From NCBI RefSeq assembly GCF_029227915.1, contig NC_079886.1, positions 24,032,501-24,096,500 of the forward strand: a stretch of 64,000 nt of DNA, read 5' to 3'. The stretch is from Hydractinia symbiolongicarpus (lineage: Eukaryota > Cnidaria > Hydrozoa > Anthoathecata > Hydractiniidae). This document shows, piece by piece, positions 15,603 through 30,600 of this stretch (positions are counted from its first letter, which is position 1; each line of letters opens with the position of its first letter). Position numbers and translations under genes: made by a program. The notes below the pieces were generated by a model that saw nothing but the letters and a program-made list of their open reading frames with translations, was not told the origin of the DNA and did no database searches.

Positions 15603-18600
15603 TTAGTAACCGTTCTTGCTTTTTCCAATTAACGATTTATCCGTTTCCTTCTTTTTATATGTACTTGATGAAGTTCTCTTTCGTTTAAAGAAACCAACCT
15701 GGAAAAGATTTATTTAAGACACGAGAGTTAAAATTTAATGTAAAAAGTTCACTTTATTACACAGTATTACAGTATATAAAAAAAAGAATTGACTAATGTT
15801 GTCACAGTTTAAAAAACTCAAATGCTCAATACTCGAACATTTTAGTTGGTCTTTAATCGGTTTTCTTTAGTCTTGAGCGATAAAAAAAACATTTGAAAAT
15901 TCGAATCACAAAATACGAATATCTTAACAAGTTGAACAAGTTTTTCTAAACCTTTTTCTCTTGATAACTGAAACTTTGATTTTTTATTTTTTGGAAGTTT
16001 GGATATGGCTTCATTATTTAATCTTAATAAGGATGAAATTCAGACTTAGAGCATAAGTATAAGCTTAAATCGAGTGAAAATTCTACACAATGTGTTTCAA
16101 ATAAATACAAATTCCGTACCTTATACAAAGCAAATATTAACAAGGCTAACAGTAAACAACCAGCAACTGCTGCCAAAGCTATTTGCCATTGCTTGATTCC
16201 ACTATCTTTTCCTTTAGCAGCAAAGACTGGATTGATCACAGTGTAAAGCTGAAAACAAAAAGTCAACAATGAAATAAATAATCGATCGGTTATCAAACTG
16301 AATAAATGAGTGAGTGAGTGAGTGAATGTATGAATAAACGAATGAATAAATAAATGAATAAATGAATGAATGAATGAATAAGTGAATGAATGAATAAATG
16401 GAGGAGTGAGTAACGAATGAATACATAGTCGAATGAATGAATGAATGAATGAATGAATGAATGAATGAATGAATGAATAAATGAATAAATAAATGCATGA
16501 ATGCACGAATAAGATATTGAATGAATACATGAACGAACGAACGCTCGAATGAAATTATTACTTACTTCGTTCTCATTATTATCTAAGTTAGGATCACTGA
16601 TATAAGATACATTTGTTCCTAACTCCACCATACCATGCGATACGATAGTAAGCACATCTCCATAATAATCCTACAAAAGTAAATTAACTTTATCTCCGTT
16701 ATTTCCAGAACGTCCCTAAGATAACGTCCGGTTATCGAGGCCGTCCCTTATTGGCGGCGAAATTCATGGAAGAACATAGAGATAAAAGAATTATTACATC
16801 AACCAATGCTTAAACATGACAAAAATCTCAAATTTTTTCACTTTACTTGAAAAATTCAGCAGTTGCTGAGTAAAAAGATTGATAGATCAGTAAACTTCAA
16901 TTTCTTACCAAAAGTAACGAAGCTTCCCATAGTCTCGACTTAACAGTTATCGATGACGTATCTCCACTCTTCAAATTTTCTACTGTACACGTGATAGAGA
17001 CACACTTAGCTTTCCCACTAGTACAATCCTGAAATATATGGTAAGATGCATCAGGTTTATTTAGAACATTTCTGCTAGACTTTTTATAAAGGCAAATAAT
17101 GTCATAATGGCATTTTTTGCAAAATTTGATGAAAGAACACAGCTTCGAAAAGACTCGTTTAGTACAAAAAATTCAAACGATAGCGCCTTTACCAGGGCGT
17201 TTATTCGAGCGGGCGTTTAAATGAAGGGGCGTTCTTTACAAAAATGAAAGTCATTAAAAGATGTAAAAAACAAAAGAAACATAATTTATTTCCTTTATTA
17301 TCCATATATATCTAACAAATACCTTTCACAAGATACAAATAAATTTATCGATAAAAAACATTTCCTTCTTACCAAAGTTATCCCGTCTTTCTTTCTTTCC
17401 AATACTTTGTTTTCTGAAACAACCGTGGGTGTTTCGGTAGGCACTGATGTATTGGACACATCTCTGCGCTGTCTGCTCTTTAAAAACTTTCCTTTTGCTT
17501 GTAAAAACACCGTGTTTGATTCTACTGCCTAAAGGAGATGATTAATTATATTACGTGGTTTTCTTTACATTACCCCTACTATTGGTGACCTAATTGTGCG
17601 AGTGTGGAGGGAGTTGACTTGAGTGTAGGGGGTGATGGGGCTTGAGGGTTTATATTTCCTTCTAATGAGGGTGATATTAATAACTTGAAGTAGGTGTTGA
17701 AGCAGGTGCCTTTTCACATATAGGTCTGTAAAAGAAAGCAATTAAAAATGTGTAATCAGATCTCTTTTTAAAAACAATGGGTGGTAAAATTGCTCGAAAT
17801 TTCATGTTGTCTCCCTATTTTTAATTACGCTACCACGAGTAATATACCTGTGATTAGTATTAAAGAATTCTGATATATACTAATTTTAAGTTTATAGAAA
17901 ATTCCTGTTTCTATATTTTACCCTGGCGATGGTTTAAATATTTTTTTCATTGCGACTCTGAGATAAAGAAGAATAAAACAAATTATTTTATGATTCACTT
18001 CGTTCTAATAAATGTAATTTGGAGAGAGATTCCTATCCCTGCAACAAGATCAATTTAAAATTCTTTTAACATAAGGAGATACACAGCGCTAACTCGAACA
18101 CACAGGGGAGCAGGAAATTTGTTTAAAAACAGAGTATGATAAGGCATAGTAAGACTGGGCATTTTTTGTGGTTCAAATGACGTAATACTTACATTTGCTA
18201 TCAGTTTAGAGGGTGTCGTTCTGTTTTTGCTCTAAAAATAACATAGACAGTTAACCACAAGTTTGTAGATGAAGGATTTTGGAATAATAAACTCTATCAT
18301 CTTTATATGTGGGACATGTTGTATGAATAAGTGTTTTGATCTCACCTTCAAATGCAACACGTTCGTAAATTCTGGTAAAACACATTTCACGTTCGAACTT
18401 GACTAAATAATAAGAAAAACAACAATAAGAATTCAAATAAAAGGTTGGAAAGGATGAATGCCATTTTAGGGTGACCACAAGAAAAAGATGAGATTTTGAA
18501 CTGATTTAGAAGTTTTATTCGCAAAAATGAAAATTTTGAAGAAAAATAGAGAATTTTAGAAGATCAATTTTCGATGTGAAGAGGAAAGTATTACTTTCAG

Positions 18601-21600
18601 GATAAATGATTTAAAAACGATTGAAATTAAGCTTTTGATAAAGGACGTATTGCTAACATGAAGTATAGAACTAACAGTTTATACCACTATAAAAAAAGTA
18701 AAATCTCTGTAACATAATAGTGGAACTTGTCAGTGTAACTAGAGAAGTTAAAGGGGGGATTTGGCACATTTTAACTCTTTAGAGGAAAATAGAGGACTAT
18801 GGAGAAGGTTTTTCAAAAAGAAGATTTTAGAGGAGGCATGTCCGCCCAGCATTTAGTGCAAAATTATCGCTATATCGCTTAACTGTACAAAGAGTTTTTG
18901 TTTTTAGTTCCAACAAATTTCTTAAATTTTTGGTCTTCAACGGGTTTAAGTCGCAGTAACACGTTGCACTGTTGATACTTACCAAGATTGTTGATAGTAT
19001 TGGCTGTTTACATTTTATCAATATAAAAAAATTCCAATATCAATTCGAACAACGTTTTTTTAATACATGATTTTGTTAAAATTTTTGTTCCACACTTGTT
19101 ATCATTAGTCAATGTCGGCACACGTTGGATACCTTAAGCGAGAAATCTTCGCGGGAACTTAATTTCGTGAATTAATATTCTTCTGGCGAAAATTTCTCCC
19201 CTTAGGTGTGTTCTATTCTTTATTTTATTCTTAGTTGTCTTTTATTCTTTAGTTTTATCCCACATTCTTACATAAGTCACTCCCACCAGATACAGAAGAT
19301 GCTTCCCACTTAATGTTTCAATTGGCCAGTACAATGTGACATTAGCTTTCGGCAAAATATCCGGACCATTATTTAAAACCTAAAATATGAATTTAAATTA
19401 TTTAAAATGCTGAATGATGTAAATCAGACGCAACGACAATAACTACAACAAAAACAATAACAACAACAACGACGACAACGGCAACAACAACAACAACAAT
19501 AACGACTACGACGACGACAACAAAAACAAAAACAACAAGAAAAGTAAACACGTACGGCATATTTATGTTCAATAGCTTGTCCAGCATCTTGCAATGATGT
19601 CATCGCATTTTCACCTTTAACTGTCCCTTCATATAGGACCTGTTGTGTTGAAATAGCCCTGTAAATATAAATAGGCATAGTAAGGCATAAAGGTTAGATA
19701 ATTTTGAATAAAAAACAAATTAGAAGGAATCAACTTACGCTAAAAGTTGGATGTCAGCCACAACTTTGATATCGAAGGAGATGTCAATCTTGTTATCGAA
19801 TGTTGTGTTTTTGGCTTCATCGTTGACACTAAAACATGAAGACACACATGCACACGTAAAATCTCGTTATGATCCCTATTGTTGGTGCACAATTCTTATG
19901 TTGGTAGTTGATGAACCAAATATATTCACCTTGTCACGTAAACTGAGATGTTGTTTGCGCTGTTTGGACCAAAGCTTCTTGTGTTTAAAACAACCCCAAG
20001 TTGTGTCTGTTGTTGAAAACAGAAAAAAACCGTACAAGAACACTGCAAAGAACGAACAAACAAACAGAATAAATAAATTTAAAGTAACTCACCACTTGAT
20101 TCGTTTTAAATTTGTTAAATATGTTTTGACAAGCGTCTTTCTCGCATAAAACTTCGTCCTAAAGAGATGAAATGGAAATGATAAATAACCGCAAATACGC
20201 GCCCAATACTCAAATAAGCGCCCCACCCTTGCCAATATGTCAGGTACCCACCCAAAAAGTTGAAACCAGTAACAAACTCCCGGGTGCTAAAATTGGTCAG
20301 TAAGGTGAATCAACTTTTGTATATAAGAAAAAAAAGTAACGGCCAGGGAACTGACACTACAGCTTAGAATTGTGGCTAATGCAATTCCAATTGCAATATT
20401 ATATTGGCTTGTTTAAACGCCCTGCGGAAAAAAGCACACGCATCAATCAAATACTCCCTAGCCACCTAAAATAGTAACAAACTAAAAATTTAAATTTAGG
20501 ATGAGTTTAAATTATTTATTTAAAAAAAAAACGAACGCACAACGACCACTCCTTACGCTCAAAGAAAACATTTTCTCCAGACTTTAAGATGACAATGGCA
20601 CCCATTTCAATTAAAAAAATACTAGGAAATTCTTAACAAGTCCACCAAACAACTTCAACTCACTTCATTTTCGTCAAGAACATGGCTAAGTTCTAACTTT
20701 GGTGGAAAGCTGAATTTCAGTCCAACAGAAAAGGCCGGATCTGTTCCTTTATTTTTTATAGTTACGTTAAAACGGAAGGTCTTTTCTCTGAGACGGAGGG
20801 TGCTAAACAAAAGATAATGATGTTAGAAAATTATAAAATGTTTAATGGTATCGGTTGCCACAACAACGACGGCGACGGTATTAAATTCTCGGCGACGAAA
20901 AAAATAAATTACTTACTAATTTGACGCTTTTGAATGAATTGACAGATCAGAAATGCATGTGGTACATTCTCTTTTAAACTTTAGCTACAAATAACAAAAA
21001 TAAATAAATAAATAAAAGTACTACGAAACAGGCTGTATAATAATATAAACGTTTATGTCATGCTGCCAATCTTCGATTTCAGTGACTCACATAAACGTCA
21101 ATTAAGTTAACGGAAACGTTCGTTCGCGTAAATTAGATAATCCACACATGGACACTGATAGCACCATGTATAGGTATTGTTTACCTTAACTTCCAGCCTG
21201 TGTTTGGACGAGGCTGAACCATCATGGAAATGTTTTGTAAGTATGGGATATTCATCCAAAGAAGGAATATATTCGCTACTGCGATTGGGTTTTGGTATTT
21301 CGTTCAGGCCATCACCATATGGAAGTTCGTGTTTCACTACAAATGTTAAATCGGGATACTCAGCAATTCCACCATCCTAAATATTGGTTAGATTTTCATA
21401 TAAACATACTTTAGAGAAAAATTTTTTAAAAAATTCAAGTTTTTGTGGGATTTATTTTTATGATTTTGCATCCTAAACGCAAAATTAAGTTACGCAAAAT
21501 TTCATTTTAAGGAGCAAATCGAAAAATTTCAGCAAAAAGTGGGCAAACGTTGATCAATCGTTAATTTATTATAAAAATATACAAAATTCCTAAAAACGAT

Positions 21601-24600
21601 GAGTAAAATGAACATGTTTAAGGAATATATTTTCTTGATAATTGATTTCGATACTTTGATAAATTTTAAGTTGATTAAAAATATTTTTCCTTGCCATCAT
21701 GCCAACTGCAAACTTTATTTCTGCATATTTTTTTTTCGAATCACAAAAAAATTTCTGCAATTTGCATAAAAAATGCTGTAAAATGAAAAATTTATTCCAC
21801 AAAAAAATTACTTTTGGGCCTAACAAACGTTCTGCAGAGATTCTTCTCTTAAGGTAATAAAAATACCTACAAAATGATACCGTTTTATTTTGTACTGTAA
21901 AATTTACAAAAAAATATGCTTTGTATGGTGGCTTATTAGCTTTTCCATATTTCAGCCTTGACAGGTTAACTTTCAAAATTTTCATAGAGATTGGAAAATT
22001 TATTTAATAAATCCTTAAAAATTTTACCAATTGTGAGACTTTTTCTTTTAAACTTTTTCGTTCACTTTATCACTGGAAATCTGATTCTTATTTAAAACCA
22101 GTTTATTTTACTGATGCAAACAATCAACTTTGTAACAGCCGACATTACAAAAACATACCTCATTGAAGATGAGATGCATCCTCTCGATATCTTTGCATTT
22201 TGTTTGAACTGAACTTTTCACATAGAAAGAATACACGTTGTTGAATGTTTCAGCAAAATTTACTCTTGGCTTACGGATAGGATCAGCAATAATCGTGTAC
22301 TTCACAGCTGAAAAAATGAATTCAACGAAGACGCATTCACTATCTTTTTAAAAGAAAACATAACAAATTACTTCGAAGATAAAGGCTAATGTATTTACTT
22401 ACAGACATTTTTTTGTTTGCTATCCAAAACAAGCGATAAGTCAGAAAAATTGTAACAAAATCGTAGCTTGAAGCTATAAAAAACGTGTAAAAATCATTAT
22501 TAGAAAAAGTCCTTTTCATTATATACAGGAGTATTGTGCGCATGCGTAGTGAACATTGCTGCTAACGAAATAGAAACCAGGGCCAATTTTTTAAAATTGA
22601 AATACATCCAGTACCTTCCCTACATTTTGGATTTAATTCAAGTTGATTTATGTTCGTGAAGTTTGATATGACAGGATATTACAAATGTTATATACTGGTT
22701 ACATGCAAAAGGTCAAAATGAAAGGCGCTCTGCAAACAAAAGCAATGCACAGAAGCTATTGGAAAGTATATTTCCTTGATAAAGTTTATTATTTTTTTTG
22801 TTTAATGACTTTAAAAATATTTTTAACCTCAAAGCAACTGGTAGCCTTGTGGTAGAACGTTCGTTTCTGGTGCAGGAGTTCTTAGGTTTAAACCATGCTG
22901 AGACATGCCAGAGACTATAAAAGTGTAAATCTATCCTTTCTGCTTATCGTTAAGCATCAGAAAAGGATTGATATCTTAGGTGGTTTTCTAGTTAAGCAAT
23001 TGCTGTGCTTGCACGATTTTCGTAGCTCGAATGGGAGTTTAAAATGCACTAGGACCTTCTATGAACACCCTCGTTGATAGTAATTCCAATAGCACTAATA
23101 CAAACTGAAGAGGCTATCCTTGGTAAACTTTTCGAATAAATAAATAAATAGGGCGGCTTTGATATTGGAAGGTTGCATATAACACTTACCAGTTGGTGTA
23201 CTTATTATTTACAAAACAATCTTTATCCGTGATGTTGACCTCTGTGGGACTAAATTCCATACTTGATGCAGTTCGAATTACTGGTCGAGACCTACCAATA
23301 ACAGCATATATAATAGCTTCAGTAAGTTCTATCAATTACAGTTACATTAAGTATAAATTATAACTGTTTGAAATAGTTTGGAATTTCAATGCAAAACAGG
23401 ACTTTGAATCAACAGAAAAAAACAGACATTTAAGCTGTTAACTGAAAAAAATTGCTTTAGTTTTCGTGTTGGCGAAACTAGGTGAATGTTAACACCACGA
23501 TCAAGAGCGAGAATAAGATGCCTTAAATAGCAAAGAAAACTATCCAGGGCTTTTACAACATACTGGAGTATTATGACATGATAATGGTCCTTAATGAAAC
23601 AAAAATTTTACATAATAAAAATGATTTTAGAACAAGAAAAGAGCTAGTGCATAAAAAATAAGATGAAATGTTTAGTATAGGAAATAAAGTATTAATTTGC
23701 TGTGTGTTTAATTTTAATCTCAATTCTCAACCAATTTAATCTAATATTAAAATATATAGAAAGGAAATTATACAAAAACTTTAAAATACAAATACATTTC
23801 TCAATTAATAAGAATTTTTACCATTTCTGCTTAACCACATTTTGATACATACATTTTGAGTCAAAAACTTCCATATTTTTATTCAGTCCCTTTTATTCAC
23901 ATTATAACAAACAAACCTTAAGAGAACAACTTGATTTGACATGAAAGCACCAACAAGCACATCTAAACAGAAGTTTACTATCGTATTCTTCTATCATATA
24001 ATTTAGGGATCAAAAAAAAGCCCTTGATAAATCTTCCATTAGTTAGGTTTATGTATTATTAAGATATATAATATCTATTAATATATTTATGTAGACGTAA
24101 AAAAATCTGCCGGAATTGGAACAAAAAATCTCAAGTAATATGTGAAGATTGTTGTACCATTAAATCCATTGTTGTCCAAATCAAGACCACCAGCTAATGA
24201 ACGACCAAAGCCTTTTAATCCAATGTTGTTCGTTAACCCACTATGAATAGTTGAAGCTGGGATATGCTGGAAAAGAGGTTTTTAATAGAAAATATACTAA
24301 AATAACATGGCATTTTTTTAAAGCTACTGCCAGAATTAGTAAATTCTGCTGTGTCAAGTGAAAATATTTTCCACATGCAACAAAAATATTATTGAAACCT
24401 CCCACTTTAACAAACACATCCCTCCTGATAAGTGAATCTACTTTCACTCAGGTAACAGGCTCACGTTATGCAATGAACATTACCCATTTTAACTTTATTT
24501 TTGATTTAGGTTCACAACTCCATGACTGGAGCCAATTCACTGATTTTTTTCAAGTTCTCCCTGGGTAATCAGAGTTACCTAAATTTACTGCATATTTGTT

Positions 24601-27600
24601 GAGCCATAAGCATCAATATTACGAAGTTCCTGCCCTTAATCATATGACTAAACTTCTAAACTTTAAAACTACATGTAGAGCCTACCTGCGATTTTTCAGT
24701 AAGAAGCCCAAGGTTAGATCCTTGAAAAACATAAACAGCACCAGCATTTCCATTCTCACGAGGTGCACCCACTACAAGATCTAAAGAGAAAAACAGAAGC
24801 ATAATAGTGAAAGCATTTCGCAGTCACAAAATCTAATCATACAAAATTTTTTTGGAATAAAAAAATGTTATAAATGTTTATCTCCAAAACATACCATTGT
24901 AACCATCACGATTAAGGTCACCGGCATTTGCAACAGCATAACCAAACTGGGAATATTTTTTCTCACCAATAATTTTCTTATGTAAAACTAATTTATCCTA
25001 GAAACCAAAGAAAGTTACCAAAAAATAACCCTTTATTATCAATCCAAATCCTTTTTATCCCATCATCACATTTAAACACACGTTATGTTGATATAACAAC
25101 AACAAAATCACACCTGTCCTTCTGGTTGGTGATATATGTAAACGATACCATTATCTGGACGATCTTTACTTCCTTTTGGTGCATAGAAAGGTGCTCCAAT
25201 AACCAACTCGTCAACCCTAAGTAGATTTAAAGACAACTCATTTGTATTTTTAATCTGCAACACAGTAAATTGTCCGCTAGCCATGAAATAACATTAATCT
25301 TTTTTGTGTGATTTCATGTCGATTTGTTAAATAATTGTACTCGCTAATCTTTAATATTTAGGGGTACAATTGACTATTTTTGTATCAAAATACATAAACT
25401 CCAACATCGTTTTGATTTGTTGCTTTCTATGTAGGTGTATGATACACACAAAAACATTTTTGAATAACTTAAGTTCAAATTTTCAAATGCTTTGAGTGAA
25501 GTGCTCAAAACATTTGTTATATAGACTGAAAACTTATTCAGCGAGCTTACCCATCACTATTGGAATCTACAGCACACAAAGATATTCCAAATCCTGACGC
25601 TATCTGCATCTGTAGAGAACAAAACAATATTAGTTCACACAAGTGGTATAAGCTTTAGTTTATTAAGCTCTTAGTGAGTTAATATCTTAGTGATGTGAAC
25701 CATAGTTTTTTAAATATATACCTAATAAGATAAAACTTGACATTCATTTAATCTATTTAGATTTATTATCTCGGTGAACATTAACTTCTTACATCAACAG
25801 ATGTTTCAAAAAAAGTTGTGTGAAGTTTTTATCCACTAGTGTGAACCATAACAAACGTATAAGAAGTGTTATAAAAAAATAAATAATAATGTAAACTATG
25901 CTAACCTCTCCCCTTGAATTTTTTTCAGGTAATTGTTGGTAAAAGCCCTTTGCATTACTTCTATGAACAATAACCTACAAAGAAAGAGTTTATACTATGA
26001 CTAACAACATGGATAGTTTTTGTATAATGTGATCTTTAAACGAAAATATGATGCGAAGCTTGTTATTAATTAAAATTCAAAGTTTACCGTGCCATAACTT
26101 TCATGTCTTGGTCCACCAGATGCAATATCTGAAATAAGGAAAAGTTTTCTTAAAATTGTTAGCTTTAGCAATTATAGTACATATTAAAAATTTAAATTTT
26201 GTATTTTATAAAAACAACAAGTCAGTTGCTACCTGATTTACTAGACGAAGAGTAAAATTTTCCTAATGCAACACTATATCCTAAATAAAAAGTAATATGA
26301 ATATATCATATATAGTTCTTTTTTAAGATGCAATATATACAAGACATTACTTTTTCACATTTGAACAGTGCAATCAAGAAACATACCAAAATAACTATCT
26401 TGGTAATATTTATCCTCTGGTAAAGGAGTTTCATTCTGCTTTCCATCACTGTCAGCTTGAAAAAGTCGGCCTAAATTAGCAACACAGTTATATTAAATCT
26501 TTTTTTTAACATTTCATCAAGTGCCCAGGTAGCTTATTTAAAAATCCTGCCTGGGTAGCCTAATTATGTTCTTACATTATTTTCAAATCAAAGTAAGATA
26601 ATATACAGAGAATCCACACCTTGCAGTTAAGTTTCCCTTATATTACACATGCAGGGTAAAATCAAGTACTTAGGTTACTTGGTATTTAAAATAGTTTCTG
26701 GTGCATTGGTTATTTTTTAATTGTTTAAGGCTAACTATTAAAACTCAGATTTTACCTGTCCAATCTTTTGCACCAACAGACCCCAAAATGACTTTAATAT
26801 TACCATCGCTGTCGTACTAAAAATAGAAAACATGTTTGCCATATTAACCTGGCTAAAACGCGACTCTTTAATTAGATCCAAGATTGTTAGGCTGACAGTT
26901 AAGATAGATCAACCATACTAGTCAACACGCTGTTATCATTTTATGAAAGTTCAGAATGACATACCTTGGGATTCATGCTAAAACCAATGCCAGTTTGGCA
27001 TTGACCATAACGTTCATGTCCAGGCGTGGAGGATCGATCTGTTGCAAGAATACAAAAAAACATACAACAGATGAGTATATGTTAAAGCATAAAAATAAAA
27101 TTGATACTTACCATTGTTGTATGAACGACAAGGGTTGTAATAAGTTTCTTCGTATGACAAAGTTGCATCCACTTGATAGCATTGACCTTCCAGTAAACGA
27201 AACTGCCGCGATTTACCGTAATATTCATATCTATGTGCACAACTCTACAATAAAATATGTAAACAGACCTTGTCTAAAGTGCAAATTAAATATGTTTCAT
27301 GATTTGATTTATACAGAGAATGTACAAAGAAGATTGCACTTCTAAAAAAGAACCAAAAAGTGCTTGCTAAAATATTTTCTTAACATAGTTTTCTCTTAGA
27401 GAGTTATATTCTTCCTCAATTGATTTCGTTATTTTTTTCATTATTTTTGTTGTTGTTGCTGTTTTCATAAAAATGCATTTTTTTAATAAAAAAGAGGGAA
27501 TTTAATACTTTCCTTTGACCAAAGAAAATTCCATGTTTTAAATGGCATATACATATTTTGAGAACAGCCTGTTTCAATCAAATTTTATTATTCTTTAAAA

Positions 27601-30600
27601 TTATATGTTAAAGCTTACTTCTTGTGACAAAAAAGTTTATGTAAATCAATTTAGATTATTGTGATGATTAAGAAAAAAACATTTATTTTGCTTACAACCT
27701 ACAACTTTACCAGAACAATCCCCTTAAAGTTGTGAAATTGAGCAGCCCTACTTGTTTACAATATCGACTTGCAGAAAATGAGTTCATGCAAGTAACATAG
27801 TGGAATAATTTGTAGAAGCTTGAAGAAGTTTCTAACATGTGTTAAGAAGATTTTTTATCCCCATCAATAAAATTAAGCCATAATTAATACTTATACCATG
27901 ATTTGATAATTCTGACCAATATTAGGTTATTGTTAAGACATTGATCAGAAATATTTTATCAGAACTAAGAAAAAGCAATTTTATGATTTTTGGTATAAGC
28001 ACATTGGAAGATTTTGAAATGGTACAAAAAACTTTGCTGGACAAAGTTTACAAAGATCTCTATATAATAGTTTTTTCAAAAAAAAAAAAAAAAACACGAA
28101 ATGGGTTTTTAGTGAGACGCATGCAGTTGCTTTCAATATTTCTACGGAGTCTCGCGTCTAAGGAGTCATACTTATTTAGTGTCTACCACAGAGGCACTTC
28201 GAATTTTGTATTGAATTTTAAAAGATCATTTTTAAATGATCAAGCCCTATTTACATGGTACTTCACAAACTTAACAACAACAAACTGCTCACCATAACAC
28301 TTTTATCCCTTCCTTGACTTTCCAATGACACCCCAAGCCACTCATTAGTTTTTGATTCTGAAGATGTAGAAGCTAAAAATAAAAAATCAGAGAAAAATTA
28401 GAAACAATTGGTTTAAGGTTTGGAAATTGCAATTTTTCTCACACATGATCATTAGAATGGGGCAATAATATGGCAGGGTAAAAAATCACAAAAAATCACA
28501 AAAACCTTTTACAGCTTGGCACACTTTTGCAAAGGATATATTCCAAAAATAAAAATTAAAAATATTTTCTGGTCAACGTTTTTTCATTATCCAACTGCTG
28601 GATTATGTTTTTTGGCTTCCAAAGTAGATCTTATTTTGGTAAATGATTGACATACATGTGATAATTTTAGGGGAAAATAAGAAGTAACACAATTTTTTAT
28701 GTAACCATTTATTACTATGCTATTTAAAACAGAAAAGATTAAAATTTTAGACATGTGTGCATTGTGTAAAAATTTGTTATTGTTTCTAAAAAAATGAGAG
28801 ACACATTATATCATTAATAAGATAATGTTGTTCTTTAATGGTAACTTGTTTGAGAAGTATTGCATAGATAATTTATTCTTCTCATATGGAACCTCCAAAT
28901 TGCGGTACGTTTATCTTTTTATGTAAACATGCAACCCACAGATGCAAGTTTAAATGCCGCACTTTCATGGTCATATATATAAATAAAAAACGGCCCTTTA
29001 AGAAACAATTTATTAAAATCAGCTTACGATTGCTATCAAACATGATTTCTTCTGTGCAGTTAAAAGATGGTTCTGAGGCATTGCATTTGAACACAGTCCC
29101 AGATGTGTTATCTTTACTCCATGAAACTTGCAGATACTTATTGACTGCTTTTGGTGCACCTGCAATAATCCTAAAAAAATCCAATGTAACCTTTTACTGA
29201 AAAAAAAATATTTAAAGTATTGGTCGCAATTACAGGTGACAAAAACAGACACATATACTTTTAAACATTGCAGTACAACTGATATAAGAAATTGATGATT
29301 AGTGATTTGGTAAAAGTCATGCTGAATGTAAAGGTGAAATCTAAATGTTTTTAATTAAATATTTGCTTAGATTTAATTTTTTGTCAAATTCTTAAAAGTT
29401 AGTTCCAACAAATTTTTTTGACAATTTCCAGGAAATTTGAATTCTTTTTCTTTTTGAAAAATGGTTAAACTATTTTTTCCTTTAAATTTAAGCATTATGT
29501 TTTAAATTGGCAAACAATCTGTCAAGAAAAAAATATATTGTAAAATTTTAGGACTTCTGTAAAAATTAGTTCCTTTAACCTTATTTTTACTGGTGGGTGA
29601 ATACTACCCCCAACTCACCAACTTTTTTATTACAACTACAAGAAAAAACTGGTCCAACATGGCTAACACTTTTTGACATTTAATACTCTTCGTTTTATTT
29701 GGTAACTTTCCATTATGGAAGTTCCCATGGCAACCACATCACTATATATGGTCTCAGAAAAAATTTTCTGATTTTAACATTGTTTACTCACCTTCTGTAT
29801 TGCTGAAAAAGGTATTTAATGAAGGGTAATAACATAGCAAATCATTTAACGAAAAATTTGTGTGCAAACCAATCCAATTGACTAATAATAGTCAGCATTG
29901 AAAACATGTGTTTTCAGAAAAATGATTAAGTCATAGAAAAATAGCTGATGCTCAGATTTTTTAATCCTACCAATCAATTTCTTTTATGCTATCTTGTCTT
30001 GTACTGTATTTTGTACTTTGTACTGTATTTTCAGTTTAATCAAGAACCATTAAAATTTTTTTTCAGCTGGTTAAATCCCCCAGTGTATTTTATTCCAAAA
30101 TAGGCCAAAATTTAAAAATTATATATATAAATAAAAAGAATATAAAAATATGGTTTTTATTAAAGATGTATATACATTGTCAAAACTGTTCATTATTAAA
30201 AAACGGTATTATCATATCTTGAGGATACTGGAGGAGATTTTATCATTCATAAATTTCTGAATGAGAAAACTCTGCTTGTCGTGGCTCGAATTTTTAGCTA
30301 TATGACGCTTTATGCAATTATGCAATTTGATTAAAAATGTGATTGATTGCATTGTATAGTTTTGTTGTACTTCCCTTTATAGAATATTGAGATCAACTTA
30401 AATCCTTGTATTCATGATTTATTCATGACATACTTTTTGGTTGTAGTAGAGCACCGTTGTTGTATCTTGGAACCCTGTTGAAATTTACTAAGTCAAAAAT
30501 CAATTTATGTAAAAATTACTTTTTTATGAACAAGAATAGTGTGGGATAGACATGCATTCTCAGTGGCAGGAGCGTAGGCAGACATACAGTATCATGATCA

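Noticed and set aside
16024-16655. Three overlapping minus-strand frames rich in SFIH/IHSF repeats
   Set aside because: They translate a (GAAT)n tetranucleotide array; a period of four gives repeats in all frames. Only 16120-16248 and 16566-16670 are real integrin exons.
18975-18995. Possible 21-nt extra integrin exon (PILSTIL)
   Set aside because: The GTAAGT donor is good and the phase fits, but the acceptor has a poor pyrimidine tract and the integrin pattern reads better without it.
19751-20149. 132-codon plus-strand frame
   Set aside because: It is antisense to three integrin exons (19739-19828, 19930-20006, 20093-20158) that join in frame.
21590-21985. 131-codon minus-strand frame in an integrin intron
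   Set aside because: Lys/Phe/Tyr-rich composition expected from AT-rich DNA, no domain, and it lies between two well-supported integrin exons.
22839-22905. Possible functional tRNA gene
   Set aside because: A and B boxes are present, but no cloverleaf closes and the sequence continues into a SINE body and tail.
26956-27345. 129-codon plus-strand frame
   Set aside because: Antisense shadow of integrin exons 26965-27038 and 27112-27244.
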